Below are positions 46,801-58,280 of a stretch of DNA of 64,000 bases, piece by piece. Under the pieces are notes generated by a model. That model had not been told where the DNA came from and searched no databases. It was given only the letters and a program-made list of their open reading frames with translations. The stretch covers positions 43,089,319 to 43,153,318 of the forward strand of contig NC_081831.1 in assembly GCF_030867095.1 (NCBI RefSeq). The letters are read 5' to 3'. Positions within the stretch are counted from its first letter, which is position 1. Each line of letters opens with the position of its first letter. The stretch is from Alligator mississippiensis. Its lineage: Eukaryota > Chordata > Crocodylia > Alligatoridae. The position numbers and the translations under genes were made by a program.

Positions 46801-49006
46801 TCTAAATAACAGACATAATAATGACTTCTTTGCTGCAGCAACAGCTGCCATGTAGCTGGGAATGGAGATTATCTTGGGTTTATGGAAATATGTCACCCTG
46901 ATGCCTGACAGAGCATTCCACATAGCTCAGAAGTTGGCTCCTGCTTGGTGGATCCTTTTCCCTGTGTACGTGACTGCCCAGAAGTCAGGTTGAGCACTGA
47001 GTGGCTTTAACCATGCTTCTACCTTTGGACTACTGTTCTTGGATGTTGGCACTCCCTTCGTGGGTTTGCTTTCTCACATTCATTGTAGTGTTTGGTGTCT
47101 CTGTGGCACCCGTGGGGACAGCGCATTCTGTGATGTGGGGAGAGGAGTATATGAAGCATACGTGAGCTGCTTACCCCTTCAGGTATGTCTGGAAAGAACA
47201 AACATGCTAAGTTTGGACTACCAGGCATATCTCTGTACAGAACAGGCTACCACATGGCATTTGAACATCACTGGTGACTCTTACTATTTGCTTTTTTTTT
47301 TTCACTGACAGCCAGATTTCAAAAGAGTTCCTATTTAAAACACCTAAAACCTCATGTCAGAAAGTCAGTGGGCCCTTTTCACAAGAAGCAGGTCCTTTTA
47401 TTTTTATAAGCCCACTTCATCTGTGTCTGGGTAATTGTTTTCCATTTTAGGTGGATAGAAGACACCTGGTCTCCATAAAGGCTTAGGGCCAGGTGAGGAG
47501 TGGAGGGGGTTTGTTTCCTGTTTTGCCTGAGTGTGTTGTTGGAGCCTCACCAGGATATGAAGAGCTGCTGGAGAAGAAAGAAGGAAAAAGCTCAAAGGTA
47601 GGAGAGCAGTATTGGGCTGTCTGCTAATCTTTTTGAGCCAAGGGAGGAGTGAATAGAACATCTCGAGGAGCTGGCATTCTGGGCAAAAGCTGGGAGCTCA
47701 GGGGAATGTAGGAGGGATTACGAATTTAAGCATAGGGTGTGCAGATGCTGATTGCTTTGTTCTGTTTGACGGCTGGTGTTTGGTTCAGAGGCACTGGAGG
47801 AAAAACTCAGAGTCTACCACTTTGACTGAAGAAGGGTTCTGTAGAAGCCCCTGGCTGACCAGTTTGGGAGAAGAGCTTGTTTGTTTTTATTTAAATGCCT
47901 TCTATTAACAGACTAAAAGGTATTAGTGGACTCAAAGAATATGCATGGAGTTTTTCAGTGGCACTGATGAGGAGTAGGGGTCTCTACTCAACTGTGTGAA
48001 GTGCTCTAGGAAAATATGCCTTGCAACCCCAGTGTAGGCATTGCAGATCTGTCCTTAATGGTGTGATTCAAGTCTCTGTGGAGCCCTAGACTAATGCCCA
48101 TGCCTCTCTAGACTTAGGGTTTAAGTGGGGTATAGACCTTAGGCTGCATCATGTATGCAGGGATAAATTTTACTGCATGGTCTTAGTCCATCTCCCTTTG
48201 GCCTCACAGAAAGGGCTGGAATAGACCCCTGTGAGAATTGGTTTAGGCTTTGATTGGAGAAAACTCTCCTAACCCTAATAGGGTCATTCCATGTGCTGTA
48301 AGGCTTTTGGTTGCAGCCAGGTGAGAGCAGTCTGAACCTCCAGTTCTCTAATATCTCCCCCTCTTTGCACTCCTACCCAGCTTTCTACAATTTCTGTTTC
48401 TTCTAGAACACCTCAAACTGCTCCCATCACCTACAGTTCCTGCAGGTTTAGACAATAATGTTTGTGTTAAAGTTTGCATAAATAACAGATCCAGAAATGG
48501 ATAAAGGCTAATGAGGTGAGGAGGATGACTTACAGCAATGAGTGAATAAGAAAGGGGTGGCTTTTCAAAAGTGCCCGTTCAGAAATGATGCTGGCCCAGA
48601 CTAATGCGCTAAATTTTACTTCTTTCAAGGCCTCCTTCCTTCCACAGATAGTGTGAGGGACCCAATTCTCAGCCTCCATAAACCAACCCAGCTTCACTGA
48701 AGTCTATGCAGTTCTGCTGCTCATCAGGTAGGTATGTAACTTGCAGTTTTTAATGGCAACATTATTTATGCCCCATGCATGGAATGCAGCTGTGACTTTC
48801 TGGCTGGTAAAGGGACACATTTGATATTTACTGTGAGATCTTTATATTTCTTTCAAACTTGCAAATGCAATCTGGAATATATCAAAACTATAAGCAGTGT
48901 CTTGTCACTGGCAAAAATGCAAAAGGGACTGCTAATGGGTTGAAGTCTGTCACCTTTGAGGCTGTCCAGGCTGCAGGAAGCTGCTACTGTCTGGTGGCTT
49001 TTTAGG
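43821..49006. other. Gene-free intergenic sequence
   Basis: About 5 kb without a supported gene or well-defined repeat. Frames are all under 90 codons and lack domains. Consistent with a gene-poor region downstream of PCDH19, though I cannot confirm synteny. Confidence 0.4.
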
Positions 49007-49338
49007 GCACCTATACACAAGCGCCGAGGCTGCTCCAACGTGCTGAAATTCCAGTGTGTTAGAGCAGACTCTATTAATCAAGTTTGCTGGAACGTGGCAA
49101 TTGCCACGCTTCACCAGCCTCCTGAGTCTTATGTATCACTGTCACTGTACTTAAAAATGGCAGTGAGGGTGCTTGAACTAAAGCTTGTTCGACCAAGCTT
49201 TAGTTTAGGTACATCCGCTGCCATTTTCAAGTGCAGGGATGCTGATACAGGAGATGCAGCAGTGCTTTAGAGTGACTCCGAGATCTGCTTCAATTAAAGT
49301 GCTGCCTCTCCCACCCCAGGCCATGTGTAAAAGTGTGC
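49007..49338. mobile_element. Hairpin MITE (332 bp)
   Basis: The whole block folds back on itself. The outer ends GCACCTATACACAAG and (reverse complement) GCACACTTTTACACATGG match with gaps, and inner arms contain AAAATGGCAG on both strands. The centre is a perfect 12-bp stem AACTAAAGCTTG (49176-49187) with its complement at 49194-49205 around a 6-base loop. Such long imperfect hairpins are typical of miniature inverted-repeat transposable elements. The family is not identified and no target duplication is certain. Confidence 0.65.
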
Positions 49339-50399
49339 ATAGTGGCCTGTGAGACCCCATCCAGTGGATAGTCTCAGTAGGTGGCTGCAAACATCAGATG
49401 ATCCCATCACAACTGAGCCAGGATTTAAAGGACTGTGGAGATGGGCCTTCCTTCTCTCCTGAAGAGGGACTAGGTGATCTCTTGAAGGGACAGTTGTCTA
49501 GCATCACTTATGTAGATACCCAGGAGCATAGTGGCATACCTGCCAAAGGAAATCCTGATGCAGCAGGTCCCTTTAGTTGGAACAATGCTAGCTTGGCAGG
49601 TCCCACACTGAAATTCCTGTTTTTGAAGATGATCCATGGTGAAAATGGGCCAGGAAGAATGGCCAGGTGTCCTCTTGCTTTTGTCGCACCTATAGGGTCT
49701 TGGAAGAAGGCAGGAAGGGGTACAAGGCAGGACAACTCTTGGACTCTTCTCATCTGCTTCAGGGACTGACATGGCCTTTGTCAGCTCCAGCACAGGGGAG
49801 GGGGCAAAGCTGCTATTGCTTCATCCTTATGCTGGGATGATTTTTTCTAACTCTGTTTCCTGGGCTGACCTCAGCACTAAATTAACTCAGAATAGAGAAG
49901 GAATAAATTTAGCAAAAATACAGCCAGTTCTTTACCCAGGCAAGGGTCAGAGCTGGTTCAAAGAGACAGATGTCGCTGTTATTCCTTTTGAACTTTATAT
50001 TTGTATGACACTTGAAATTAAGCTGGAATATCTAGACATGGGCAAATTGGATTAGCTGACTATGAATTATCATGTAGTTTCTCTAAACCCACAAAGGAAA
50101 GAACAAACAAATTGAAGGGATCAAAGCCCTAAAATCACAGTGTAGAAATTAAATATGTATTGTCTGAATGAAATAAAGCTGCTCCATAAATAAGTCACAA
50201 GAAGAGAATTCAAGTGGGGTGGGAGAGAGGATCTGATCCTACACTCATGGTGTTCCCTGAAGCCTTTTATTTCACTGCTGGGGGGTTTGAGAAACCTAGG
50301 GAGCCCCAGTGCAATGATTCTGTACCTGATATATAGTATTGTTGGCTACAAATGTCCAACTCGGGATCCTTAAAATTCTGGTTTATTAGGCAGATTGAA
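49339..50399. other. Gene-free gap
   Basis: No supported gene; the frame at 49398-49769 (123 codons) has no recognisable domain and lacks splice context. Confidence 0.4.
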
Positions 50400-51010
50400 A
50401 CACTGTAATGAGTGAAATCATAAACCATGGGGCTGGTCCTTCCCCACGCACACGCCTATCTCACAGGTGCTGGAGTCTGCCGTTGAGGCTTCTTTCAGTG
50501 TGGTGTTATCTTCCAGAAAGGGGTCGCCGGCTGGTCCTTCTGGCTGGACAGGTCGGGTGCTGGTCAAGTTGGAGATCAAGAGGGCACCACTGAGGGTCAC
50601 TTTTCAATGCTTTTTATCTGTCCTTGGCAGACTTTGGTGACTCCCCAGTTTTCAGGGTTGCCCAATCCAGGGGTTGTTGACCCTCGTGGGATTTCCCCCC
50701 TCGGTGGCTACTGGATGGCATCTGTCAGCCCCAGGGGTCATCCGCATGTACGTGCAGGTTTGGGAGTCCGTTGATGAATTTTGAATAGGGCTCTGGGAGT
50801 AGTCGATCTGGAGATACTCAGCCCAAAAGTTGGTCCCTGGCATTGATGAACTCAGGCCAGGGCTTCTAGCCCTTGAACAGTGACATTTAGAGATGTCCTG
50901 GTTGCTACATTGCAGATCAGCCAACGGAAGAACTCAATAGAAGACAGTTTCCTTAGGTGTTAATAGCTGCCTGCTACCCTGTTACACATTCAATCACTGA
51001 TTCACTCGCT
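50400..51010. repeat. CpG-retaining segment of unknown origin
   Basis: A stretch with roughly 14 CpG dinucleotides in about 600 bp, unlike the CpG-poor flanks. It contains GGGTCGCCGGCTGG, CATCCGCATGTACGTG and AGTCGATCTGG. No long frame, RT motif or terminal repeat was recognised. A recently inserted retroelement fragment or solo LTR is possible but unproven. Confidence 0.3.
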
Positions 51011-51877
51011 CTTTCAGGGGCCTGCCTGATACAGGGAAGGGCAGTTTGATTCCTGCCCTTGTTAACATTGTTACAATGTATAACTTACTTATGAAACTAA
51101 ACACATTTAGTTGAAAGTTGAAAGGTGAGGAGTATAAAATATAAGCTACAAAAGTAATGCCATGGCACACAAATAGATAAAAATACCAAAATACAAGGGG
51201 AGATACAAAATGCACACACACAAATTTCAAAACACAATTCCTTATCTTAAAGTGAAAGAAAGAGGAAGGAAGAAAAGGTAGAAGAGGAAAAACATATCCA
51301 AGGAGGGGAGAGCAACTGCAGGCAAGAGGAAAAGGGGCTTTCTGCTACAGTATCAGTGATCCTGTAGGTGTGCTAGGTGCTAAATACAAAGCAGCTGGAG
51401 AAATGCCCTCACAGAAATCTCCTCCCTGCCATCCACATTGCCAGCACCACACCCTAGTGATGAAATAACCAGTCCTTAAGGGACTGGGGACCTCTGGGTG
51501 GAGGGCCTGTACCCTTATCTGTATCAGCTAGATTGAGGGTGTGTGCCCCTATATATGTTTCTGAGCTCTGGTGTCTCAGATTATGCGAGAATTGTGGAGA
51601 TGAAAAGCCCAACTGCAGATGAGGAGCATATTCTAGCAAAAATCTCCACAAAGTCTTTAGGGACAGCCTTCTCTGTAGTGATGCACATCAATTGCTTCTA
51701 ATGCATTGGAACCTAATAACCTGTTAAGAGGTTGATTAGTGAACACTGTGTCGGCAAAGAAGTAGAATTTTGTATCCTCTACAGTAACTTTCTAAAACAG
51801 TTGGAACCCCTTGGTATCTAGAAGTCCCTACTATGGACTAGGTTTGGGGTACTTACTGCACGTATATGGTATCGTGG
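51011..51877. other. Gene-free gap
   Basis: AT-rich with a purine-rich part at about 51250-51340. No gene or repeat identified. Confidence 0.4.
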
Positions 51878-52164
51878 AGACTGTATAGACAGTCAGAAAG
51901 CCCAAGGCTGAATTGATTGTCTTTGCAAGTTAGTCTAAACTGCACAAATTAAACTGAAACAGAAGTGAACAGACATTTATCTTTGATTCAGGAAATGCAA
52001 CCATGTGTGCAGTGGCTCAGGCCAGAAGTTGGGGGGCACTAGAGCCTGGCTCGCAGCCTGCATGTTCACTTCCTCTTCCTGCTGCTCCCAACGTCTTTGG
52101 GACCAGAATTAAAGCAGAAGGACTTTGCAGGATTGCTCATCACTTCCTCTTCCTGCTTTCAGAT

Positions 52165-52182
52165 CCCTCTGGGATTTGTAGT
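52165..52182 (-). promoter_or_regulatory. ZNF143/THAP11-like motif in family X copy D
   Basis: On the minus strand it reads ACTACAAATCCCAGAGGG, sharing the ACTACAAATCCCAGA core with the copy A motif at 24937. Confidence 0.4.
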
Positions 52183-52299
52183 CCACAGTCACTGCTGGCT
52201 GCAAGTGTTAACTAGGGAAGGGGTGTTTAACACTATGAGTACAGCACTCCCTGACCCCAGACCTGGGGTTTGCCTGGGGAGGGCAATGTTCTCCCCCTT

Positions 52300-52320
52300 C
52301 CCCCCCCCCCCCCCCCCCCC
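52300..52320. repeat. Poly(C)21 tract
   Basis: Twenty-one C in a row within the family X copy D, followed 45 bp later by an 11-base G run. Confidence 0.95.
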
Positions 52321-52441
52321 ATTGTCAGCCAGCCCACACTGCTCCAACTTGGGAGCAGAGGGGTTGGGGGGGGGGGAGGGGGGGCAGCTGTGTTCTCTGG
52401 AGCAGGCAAGCACAGCCCAGCCCAGCCCAGGGCTGCAAAGT

Positions 52442-52915
52442 GCCTATATTCTTGCATTGCTTCAGCTGACATACCCACTCCCGTGGCTGACTACTGCCTC
52501 CCGAGTTGGGGGGGTGGGGCATGTCGTCTCTCCTCCCCCACTCCCCTCCCCCCCCCAGAGGCCAGTCAGCGACCAGGGGGAGTCCCTATGTAGCCAGTCT
52601 CCCCGACTCAGAGACGCCGGCACTCACGGGAGGAGGGGGGACACCAGTGCTCCTGCCTGCTGCTGCCTAAGTGGGGAGCACTGGCTATCAGGGGGTGACA
52701 CCCCCTATGCATTGCCACTGCTCACTCCTACCCATAAGGGAGAAGTTCAGTCTCCATGGTTCATTAAATATTCAGATTTTGAGAGAGGGGCTCTGGGAGC
52801 TATGTAAACTCGTCTGTGGATATAAAACCAGGGTAACCATATATGTGGCCTGACTGCTTTGTATCTTGTGGCTATGGATGTGAGAGTCTTAATCTAAAGA
52901 AAGCCGTGATATGGT
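52442..52915. other. GC-rich gap between family X copy D and a CR1
   Basis: No gene. GC-rich with short C and G runs and an inverted GGGGGTGACACCCCC at about 52691-52705. Possibly a degraded transposon. Confidence 0.35.
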
Positions 52916-54380
52916 TTCATAGATTTCATAGACATTAGGACTGGAAGGGACCTCACGAGATTATCAGGTCCAGCCACCTGCCCAAGGGGCAGGAAGTCAG
53001 CTGGGGCTGGATCACCCCAGCAAGATAAGCATCCAAGTGTTTTCTTAAAGGTGTCCAGAGTAGGTGCTTGCAGTGCTTCTGGGGGGAGTCTATTCCAGAC
53101 TCTGGAGGCTTGGATGGTAAATAAGTTTTTCCTTATGTCTAGTCTAAAATGATCTTCCAGCAGTTTGTGACTTTGTCTTCCTTTGCGGAGCCCTGGGGAA
53201 CAAGCATTCTTCCAGTTCCTGATGCACACCCCTTACGTACTTACTAGCAAATACCTGTTAAGAATGATGGGGGGCTGGGCGGGGACAGAGGTCTGTGTCC
53301 ACTCCCTGCTCCCCCAGCACTTTGGGCTGAGGCCCACAGTTGCAGCAGCAGGGTGCAGCCACTGGTAAATCCCTGCCACCCCCCCCCCCCCCTTCCCTTC
53401 CCACTCGCCTCCCTGACTGCTTTGGCGGGGGGGGGGGGGGAAGGGGGGCAGTGCCAGCCCCTGGCTCCAAGAAGCAGACTTGGCCTTGGCCCCCCGTTCC
53501 ATCCCTTTTGTTATGGTGGTTCTCTGGTCCCCACCATCTTCCTCTGCCTCCAAGGTCCAGGGGAGGGAGGCGAAAGCCAGCTCCTCTGGCTTTACCCCCT
53601 TCCCTCTAGCTCCTCAGTCCCCACTGTCATGGCAGTGCTCAGCTGTCTAGTTCCATCTGTGTAGAGCACTCTGAGTGGCTGCTGAGATGGCCAATCGAAG
53701 TGTGAATAAGCTTTATGAACAGACGGGCTGATCAAGACTCTTATAATATGTACTTATAGGCTGCCACCAAGTCACCCCTGAGCTCTCCAGGCTGAAGAGT
53801 CCCATGGCTCTTAGCGTCTCCTGCTCTCTTGACCTCTGATAATGTATGTGGCTCTTCTCTGGACTCTTTCAAGCTTCTTCACATCCTTTCTAAACTGTGG
53901 AGCCCAGAATTGGATGCAGTACTCCAGCTGCAGCCTCACCAAGGCTGAGTACAGCAGGAAAATGACATCCTGTGTCTTGCTTAAGATGCATTGGTAGATT
54001 CAAACCAGAGTTGTATTTGCTTTTCTGGCTGCAACATTGCATTGGTCATCTTGTGGTCAATCAAGACCCCCAAGTCTCTTTTGGTCGTGGTGCTAGTGAG
54101 TATAGCACTGCAGAGCCTATAAGTGTGGTGTGGGTTTTGTCTCAAGGTGGTGCACCTTCCATTTCTCTGTGTTGAATGTCATCAGGTTTTGATCCGCCCA
54201 CCTTGCGAGCCTGTCCAGGTCAGCCGGAATTGCCAGCCTATCCTCTAGTGTGACCACACTTCCCCACAATTTGGTATCACCTGTGTACTTAGCCAGTCTG
54301 CTTCTGACACCCCAATCTAGATCACTTATGAAAAGTTTAAAAAACCCCTCAAAAAAACTGACACTTGGTGACATGGCCCT
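52916..54380 (-). mobile_element. CR1 LINE fragment interrupted by an insertion
   Basis: The 3' part (52916-53244) shows TTTCATAGACATTAGGACTG and an ORF2 C-terminus (FRLDIRKNLFT, VWNRLPPEALQAPTL). The CR1 resumes at 53750 and runs to about 54380, where the frame 54117-54374 contains FISDLDWGVRSRLAKYTGDTK and LDRLARWADQNLMTFN, the end of the reverse transcriptase. The FADD-type catalytic motif is altered to YTGD. It is an inactive, older copy than that at 9067, 5'-truncated within the RT. Confidence 0.85.
53245..53749. mobile_element. Insertion into the CR1, GC-rich, near 8-bp flanking repeat
   Basis: About 505 bp separate two parts of one CR1. The junctions are GTACTTAC (53237-53244) and GTACTTAT (53750-53757), a likely 8-bp target duplication with one change. 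The insert is GC-rich with poly(C)14 at 53379-53392 and poly(G)14 at 53427-53440. Terminal inverted repeats are not obvious. Confidence 0.6.
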
Positions 54381-54738
54381 TCAAAGCATTCTTCCCCTGT
54401 CCCCTCCCCCTCCCTCTACCCCATAATGAACTAGAGCAGAGTTTTCTCATGCTTTCAAACTCTGAACCTGCTCATTTGCACACAGCTGCTGTGATGCAGT
54501 TTGTTCCAGGAGCGTGCCTGAGTTTTGGCCCCCTGCATGCTTAGCCTTGTGAAGTCACTTATGCAGTACTAGGAGGCCTGCTGCCCCACACTGGAGTCTG
54601 CTTGTGTTATCTTGCAGCCTGTTCTATGCATGTTATTGTAGCTGTTGGGACAAAGGTATGTTTTCAAATTTATTTAATGGACATGGATGCAAGTTTTGCA
54701 TGTAGATTGGTTTAAACTTGGCTTAAGGTGGTAGAAAT

Positions 54739-55055
54739 CAGTGGTTCTCAATCTTCTTAGACTCAAGGCATCCCTTGGGGTGGGGATGATCAGGGCGGGT
54801 GGAGGGGGTGGAATGCCAGCTCTGAGCTTTCACTTGGTTTTTGACTGCAGGAAAGTAATAGAGTAGTTTTTCTGTTGCAAAGAACTCAAAGCCCACAACA
54901 GGTCAGAATACCTGTGATACTGGATCCCCATTTGAAATCTGTGTTTGTCTTGTGATGTGTTTGTACACCTAACAGTACTACTAACATTGTGTGGCACCTT
55001 TGAAAGGATCTCAAAGCACTCCAGGGTGCTGGGACCTCCTGGCTGAAAATCATTG
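54739..55055. mobile_element. Short non-autonomous hAT (317 bp)
   Basis: The left tip is CAGTGGTTCTCAATC and the right tip, reverse complemented, is CAATGATTTTCAGCC, sharing the pattern of the small hAT at 15057. The flanks do not show a clear duplication. No coding capacity. Confidence 0.6.
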
Positions 55056-56689
55056 GTGTAACCTGTCCCTGTAAATTTAAGGCATTAAACCAAACAAATG
55101 TAACCAGGTAACTTCTGTGTGAGTGCATTTGGTTTCTTCTGATTTTAAATATACTTAAATAAATACAAGTTCTGAGTCTAACACCCTTTCCAAACAGCAG
55201 CATTTTAAACTAATTGATAGCAGTTGGTCAAAGACCACCAGTTCAGTTTACAGGGGTCCTGAAATAGCCATCAGACAAACAGTGAGCTGCACAGTTAAAG
55301 AACACAACCCTGCACATTCCCCTTCTGTTGCATGTACATCCCTATTTAATTTTATAGAAGTAAGTCTCCACAAGTGGACTAGAGGAGAAGGGGGACTGGA
55401 ATGCGACAGCTGTTCATGTCTGCCCGGTAGACGCAGGGTGTATGTTGTGAAATGACTGTAGGTGGGCTGGGGGAGGGGGCTTGTTCCCCAGGAAAGTATT
55501 CAGTAGCTCATGAATGAGGATGCAGCACAATCAGTCATTTTAACCTGCATTTTTACAACACTCTTGTGGAAAATCCTCTCCTGGTGCTTTCCATTAATAC
55601 TGATTTTTTTTTTTTAATTTTTTATTTTTTGTAAAGGAAAAAAAAAGACGGAGAGAGATGCACAGCAAACAACATTAACTCCATCACCGATCAAGCTTAA
55701 AAGCTTTTCCCAAGAAAAATGTCTCGAGATGGCTGTTAAACAATTGCAGAGTGGGCTCAGATCTCTTGGGGACAGGGGAATATTGTGCAAAAGAGTGCCG
55801 ATTGCAAAAAAGCATGAGTTCCAGCATATTTCTGCTGAGTGCTCAGTACGACTTATAAACCCTTCCTCTGGATCCTGAGGGGCGAGCTAAGACATATGGC
55901 AGGAGAAGGTCAAAGTCGTACAGTAGACCAATTCCCTACAAAGCCTTGGAAGTCAATAGAAGAATTTAAAACTCAGTCTGGCACTTTATGGGAAGCCAAA
56001 GCAGCCTCTGCAAGCACAGCAATAGTGCGATCAAAACCATAGCCTTGGCAGGGGCCATTCTACATGGGCTGAAGATGATGAATTGTCTTCCAAGGCCAAA
56101 ATGAAAAGGAGTTACGATAATAAAACCTCCGAGGAAACAAACACAGCACCAGTGTTTCCAGCTTCCAGGGCAGGAGGGATGGGGGTTGCCTGGCAACACA
56201 GAAGATACCATAATATGCCTCTGCCTTCCTTGATGGCATTTTATCAGTCTCACAAAACTGAGGCCTACTAAAAAATGAAATTTGAAGCCTATCTCAGGCA
56301 CATGAATCCACTTTCTAGGGCCATGTGACTACAACGTTGGTTCTTCTTCCTTGTACATTTAGGTCTACTGCATAACTGCCTCCTCTCCTGACCCTTGCAT
56401 CTCACTCTGGCTGCATTCAGGGCTTGTCCTCGTGTAGGTGCTATCCATCCCCTTGCTCCCCTTTTGCTTACACATGGGTCCCTCCTCCCTCACTGTGACT
56501 ACATACCTGCCCTGCTTTCCTTCTTTATGACTGGCACTCAGCCTCTCTGCCTCCTACTGTGCTGCATATATGACCCTTCTCCCTCAGTGCAGCCACAAAT
56601 TCACTCTTTTCCTCATCTCACTTTTGGCCTAATGCTTAGTCAGATGTCTTCCTCTCTTGTCCTGGCAGCTGCCTGTGCACTCTTACTTA
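55056..56689. other. Gene-free stretch with candidate conserved blocks
   Basis: No gene supported. The 55640-55925 and 56080-56280 parts look repeat-free and relatively complex; a T/A-rich tract at about 55604-55650 separates them from upstream sequence. Confidence 0.4.
55640..55925. promoter_or_regulatory. Candidate conserved non-coding element
   Basis: A complex, repeat-free block with ACATTAACTCCATCACCG, GATGGCTGTTAAACAATTGC and AAAGAGTGCCGATTGCAAA, and no good open frame. Proposed only from its appearance. Confidence 0.25.
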
Positions 56690-57145
56690 CAGAACCAGAA
56701 AATTAGGATTGGGAGGGACCTTGGAAGGCCAGCTATTCCAACCCCCTGTCCAAAGTGGGACCACCCCCACCTATATCATTCCAGCCAAGGCTTTGTCTAC
56801 CTGGGGTCTTAAAAATGTCTTGGGACGAAGGTTCCACAATCTCTCTGGGTAACCTGCTCCAGTGCTGTATTACCCTCCTTATGATAGTTTGTATCTCCCC
56901 TTTCACCCCACCAATATCTAACCTAAACTTCCCTTGTTGCAACTTGACCATTGCTCCTTGTTCTGCCATCTGCCACCATTGAGAAGAGTCTAGCTCTGTC
57001 CTCTTTGGAGCCACCCTTCAGATAGTTGAAGGCTTTCCTTGACAGCTTTTTTTTTTTTTTTTTAATTCCCCCCTTGGTCGTCTTTTCTCCAGACTAAATA
57101 AGTCCAGTTCCCTCCAGCCTCTCCTCATACTTCACAATGTCCACT
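56690..57145 (-). mobile_element. CR1 LINE fragment (ORF2 C-terminus and 3' end)
   Basis: The minus strand frame includes LQQGKFRLDIGG and HWSRLPREIVEPSSQDIFKT; the 3' UTR shows TAGGATTGGGAGGGACCTTG. A T16 tract at about 57046-57062 lies inside it. Diverged and 5'-truncated. Confidence 0.8.
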
Positions 57146-57366
57146 CCTTCCCCTGCACTGTGACTTGCTCTGGCTGTCCCAGCCTATTGGTTGCTCCCCT
57201 GTCCTTTTGCTTGTGACTAATCCAACCTGTTGTTTGGTCTTCTCCCCTTTCCTTCTTCACTGTGCACCTGGCATTCCTGTTGCTTTGTGCAACTGGCCTT
57301 GTTTTGCTTGTGGTTTTTCTGCCCTTTTAGATCATGGCTGCATTGGGAGTAATCTTCTTGCATGTG

Positions 57367-58029
57367 CATAGGTGGCAGAAGGAGGGGGGCTAAAAGGGCT
57401 TAGCACCCCTGCCCCCCCCCAACATGGGGCAGTGGTAGGGCTGCAAGGAACCCTGGCCAAGGGCTTCCAGTGGCTATAGCAGGGGTGGGGAGGGAGGGAG
57501 TGGGGCTGCAGCTAGGGGAGGGGCAGGCACTGCCCAATTTGCAGAGCATGGGACTGAGCTGTGAGTGGTTTGTCTGGGGGCATGGCTTCTGCTGCTATAC
57601 CTTGGGGGGAGGGGGGGCGCATGCCCTTGGATCTCTGTGGGGCAGGGCAGGCTGCTGCTGTGACCTAGGGCAGGGGTTGCGCCAGGCTCTTCCTGGGGGT
57701 GACTTGGGGTGGGCGTGGGTGTCCTGGGGGCTCAGTCTTTTCCAGGCTGGTGGTGCAGCAGAGCTTGGCCCCACTTTGGCCCCCAGCTCCAGGCCCTCCT
57801 GGGCAGTGTGGTGAGGCAGCTGGAGCCAGTGTGGGGCTTGGGGTGGGGTGCAGATTCGTTACCACGGGCCGGCAACACCGGGCAACGACTGTGGGGGAAG
57901 GAGCGGCTGCATGGGCACAGCAGGCCCTGGCCCAGATCATGGGCTTGGCTCCCTTCCAATCCTTGCCCTTTACTCCACCAAAAAAAATGTTTGTTTGTTT
58001 GTTTGTTTTTCCCCCTCCCTCTGCGTATG
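57367..58029. mobile_element. Non-autonomous hAT-like element (663 bp)
   Basis: Left tip CATAGGTGGCAGAAGGAGGG, right tip reverse complement CATACGCAGAGGGAGGGGG. The flanks TGCATGTG (57359-57366) and TGCTTGTG (58030-58037) agree at 7 of 8 positions, fitting a hAT target duplication. The GC-rich interior has only low-complexity frames; a (TTTG)n tract is near the right end. Confidence 0.6.
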
Positions 58030-58114
58030 TGCTTGTGACAGGTTTCCCAAACATCTCCCTATCAAATTAGGCTTGGTCAACAATTGCAATGTTAGATGCA
58101 AGTGGTGATGAGAG

Positions 58115-58280
58115 CAGTAGCCAACAAGCCTGTTGCAGGGCCAGGCTATATAGGCCCCATGGATCTGGAAACCTGGCCACGGGGGAGCAGTAGCACTGCT
58201 CTCCTGCCGCCAAATTTTTGCACCTGCAAGGCGTTCTGGGGGCTGGATTTGGCTGGCAGGCAGGGTGTTGAGCACTCCTG
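58115..58280. mobile_element. Possible small hAT remnant (166 bp)
   Basis: The right tip, reverse complemented, is CAGGAGTGCTCAACACCC, like the tip of the element ending at 59749. The left tip CAGTAGCCAACAAGCC matches loosely. No duplication seen. Confidence 0.35.

Larger units (their letters stand above)
51878..52441 (+). mobile_element. Family X TIR element, copy D (right end missing)
   Basis: It starts near GACTGTATAGACAGTCAGAA and follows copy A through GTGGCTCAGGCCAGAAG, TTGCTCATCACTTCCTCTT and GGGGTGTTTAAC to CAGCCCAGGGCTGCAAAG. Homology then stops, so the right end is lost. It carries a ZNF143-like motif at 52165-52182 and runs of C (52300-52320) and G (52366-52376) that may be expansions. 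Confidence 0.7.

Noticed and set aside
50400-51010. Solo LTR call
   Set aside because: No TG...CA ends with matching flanks or polyadenylation layout could be located, so it is kept only as an unexplained CpG-retaining segment.
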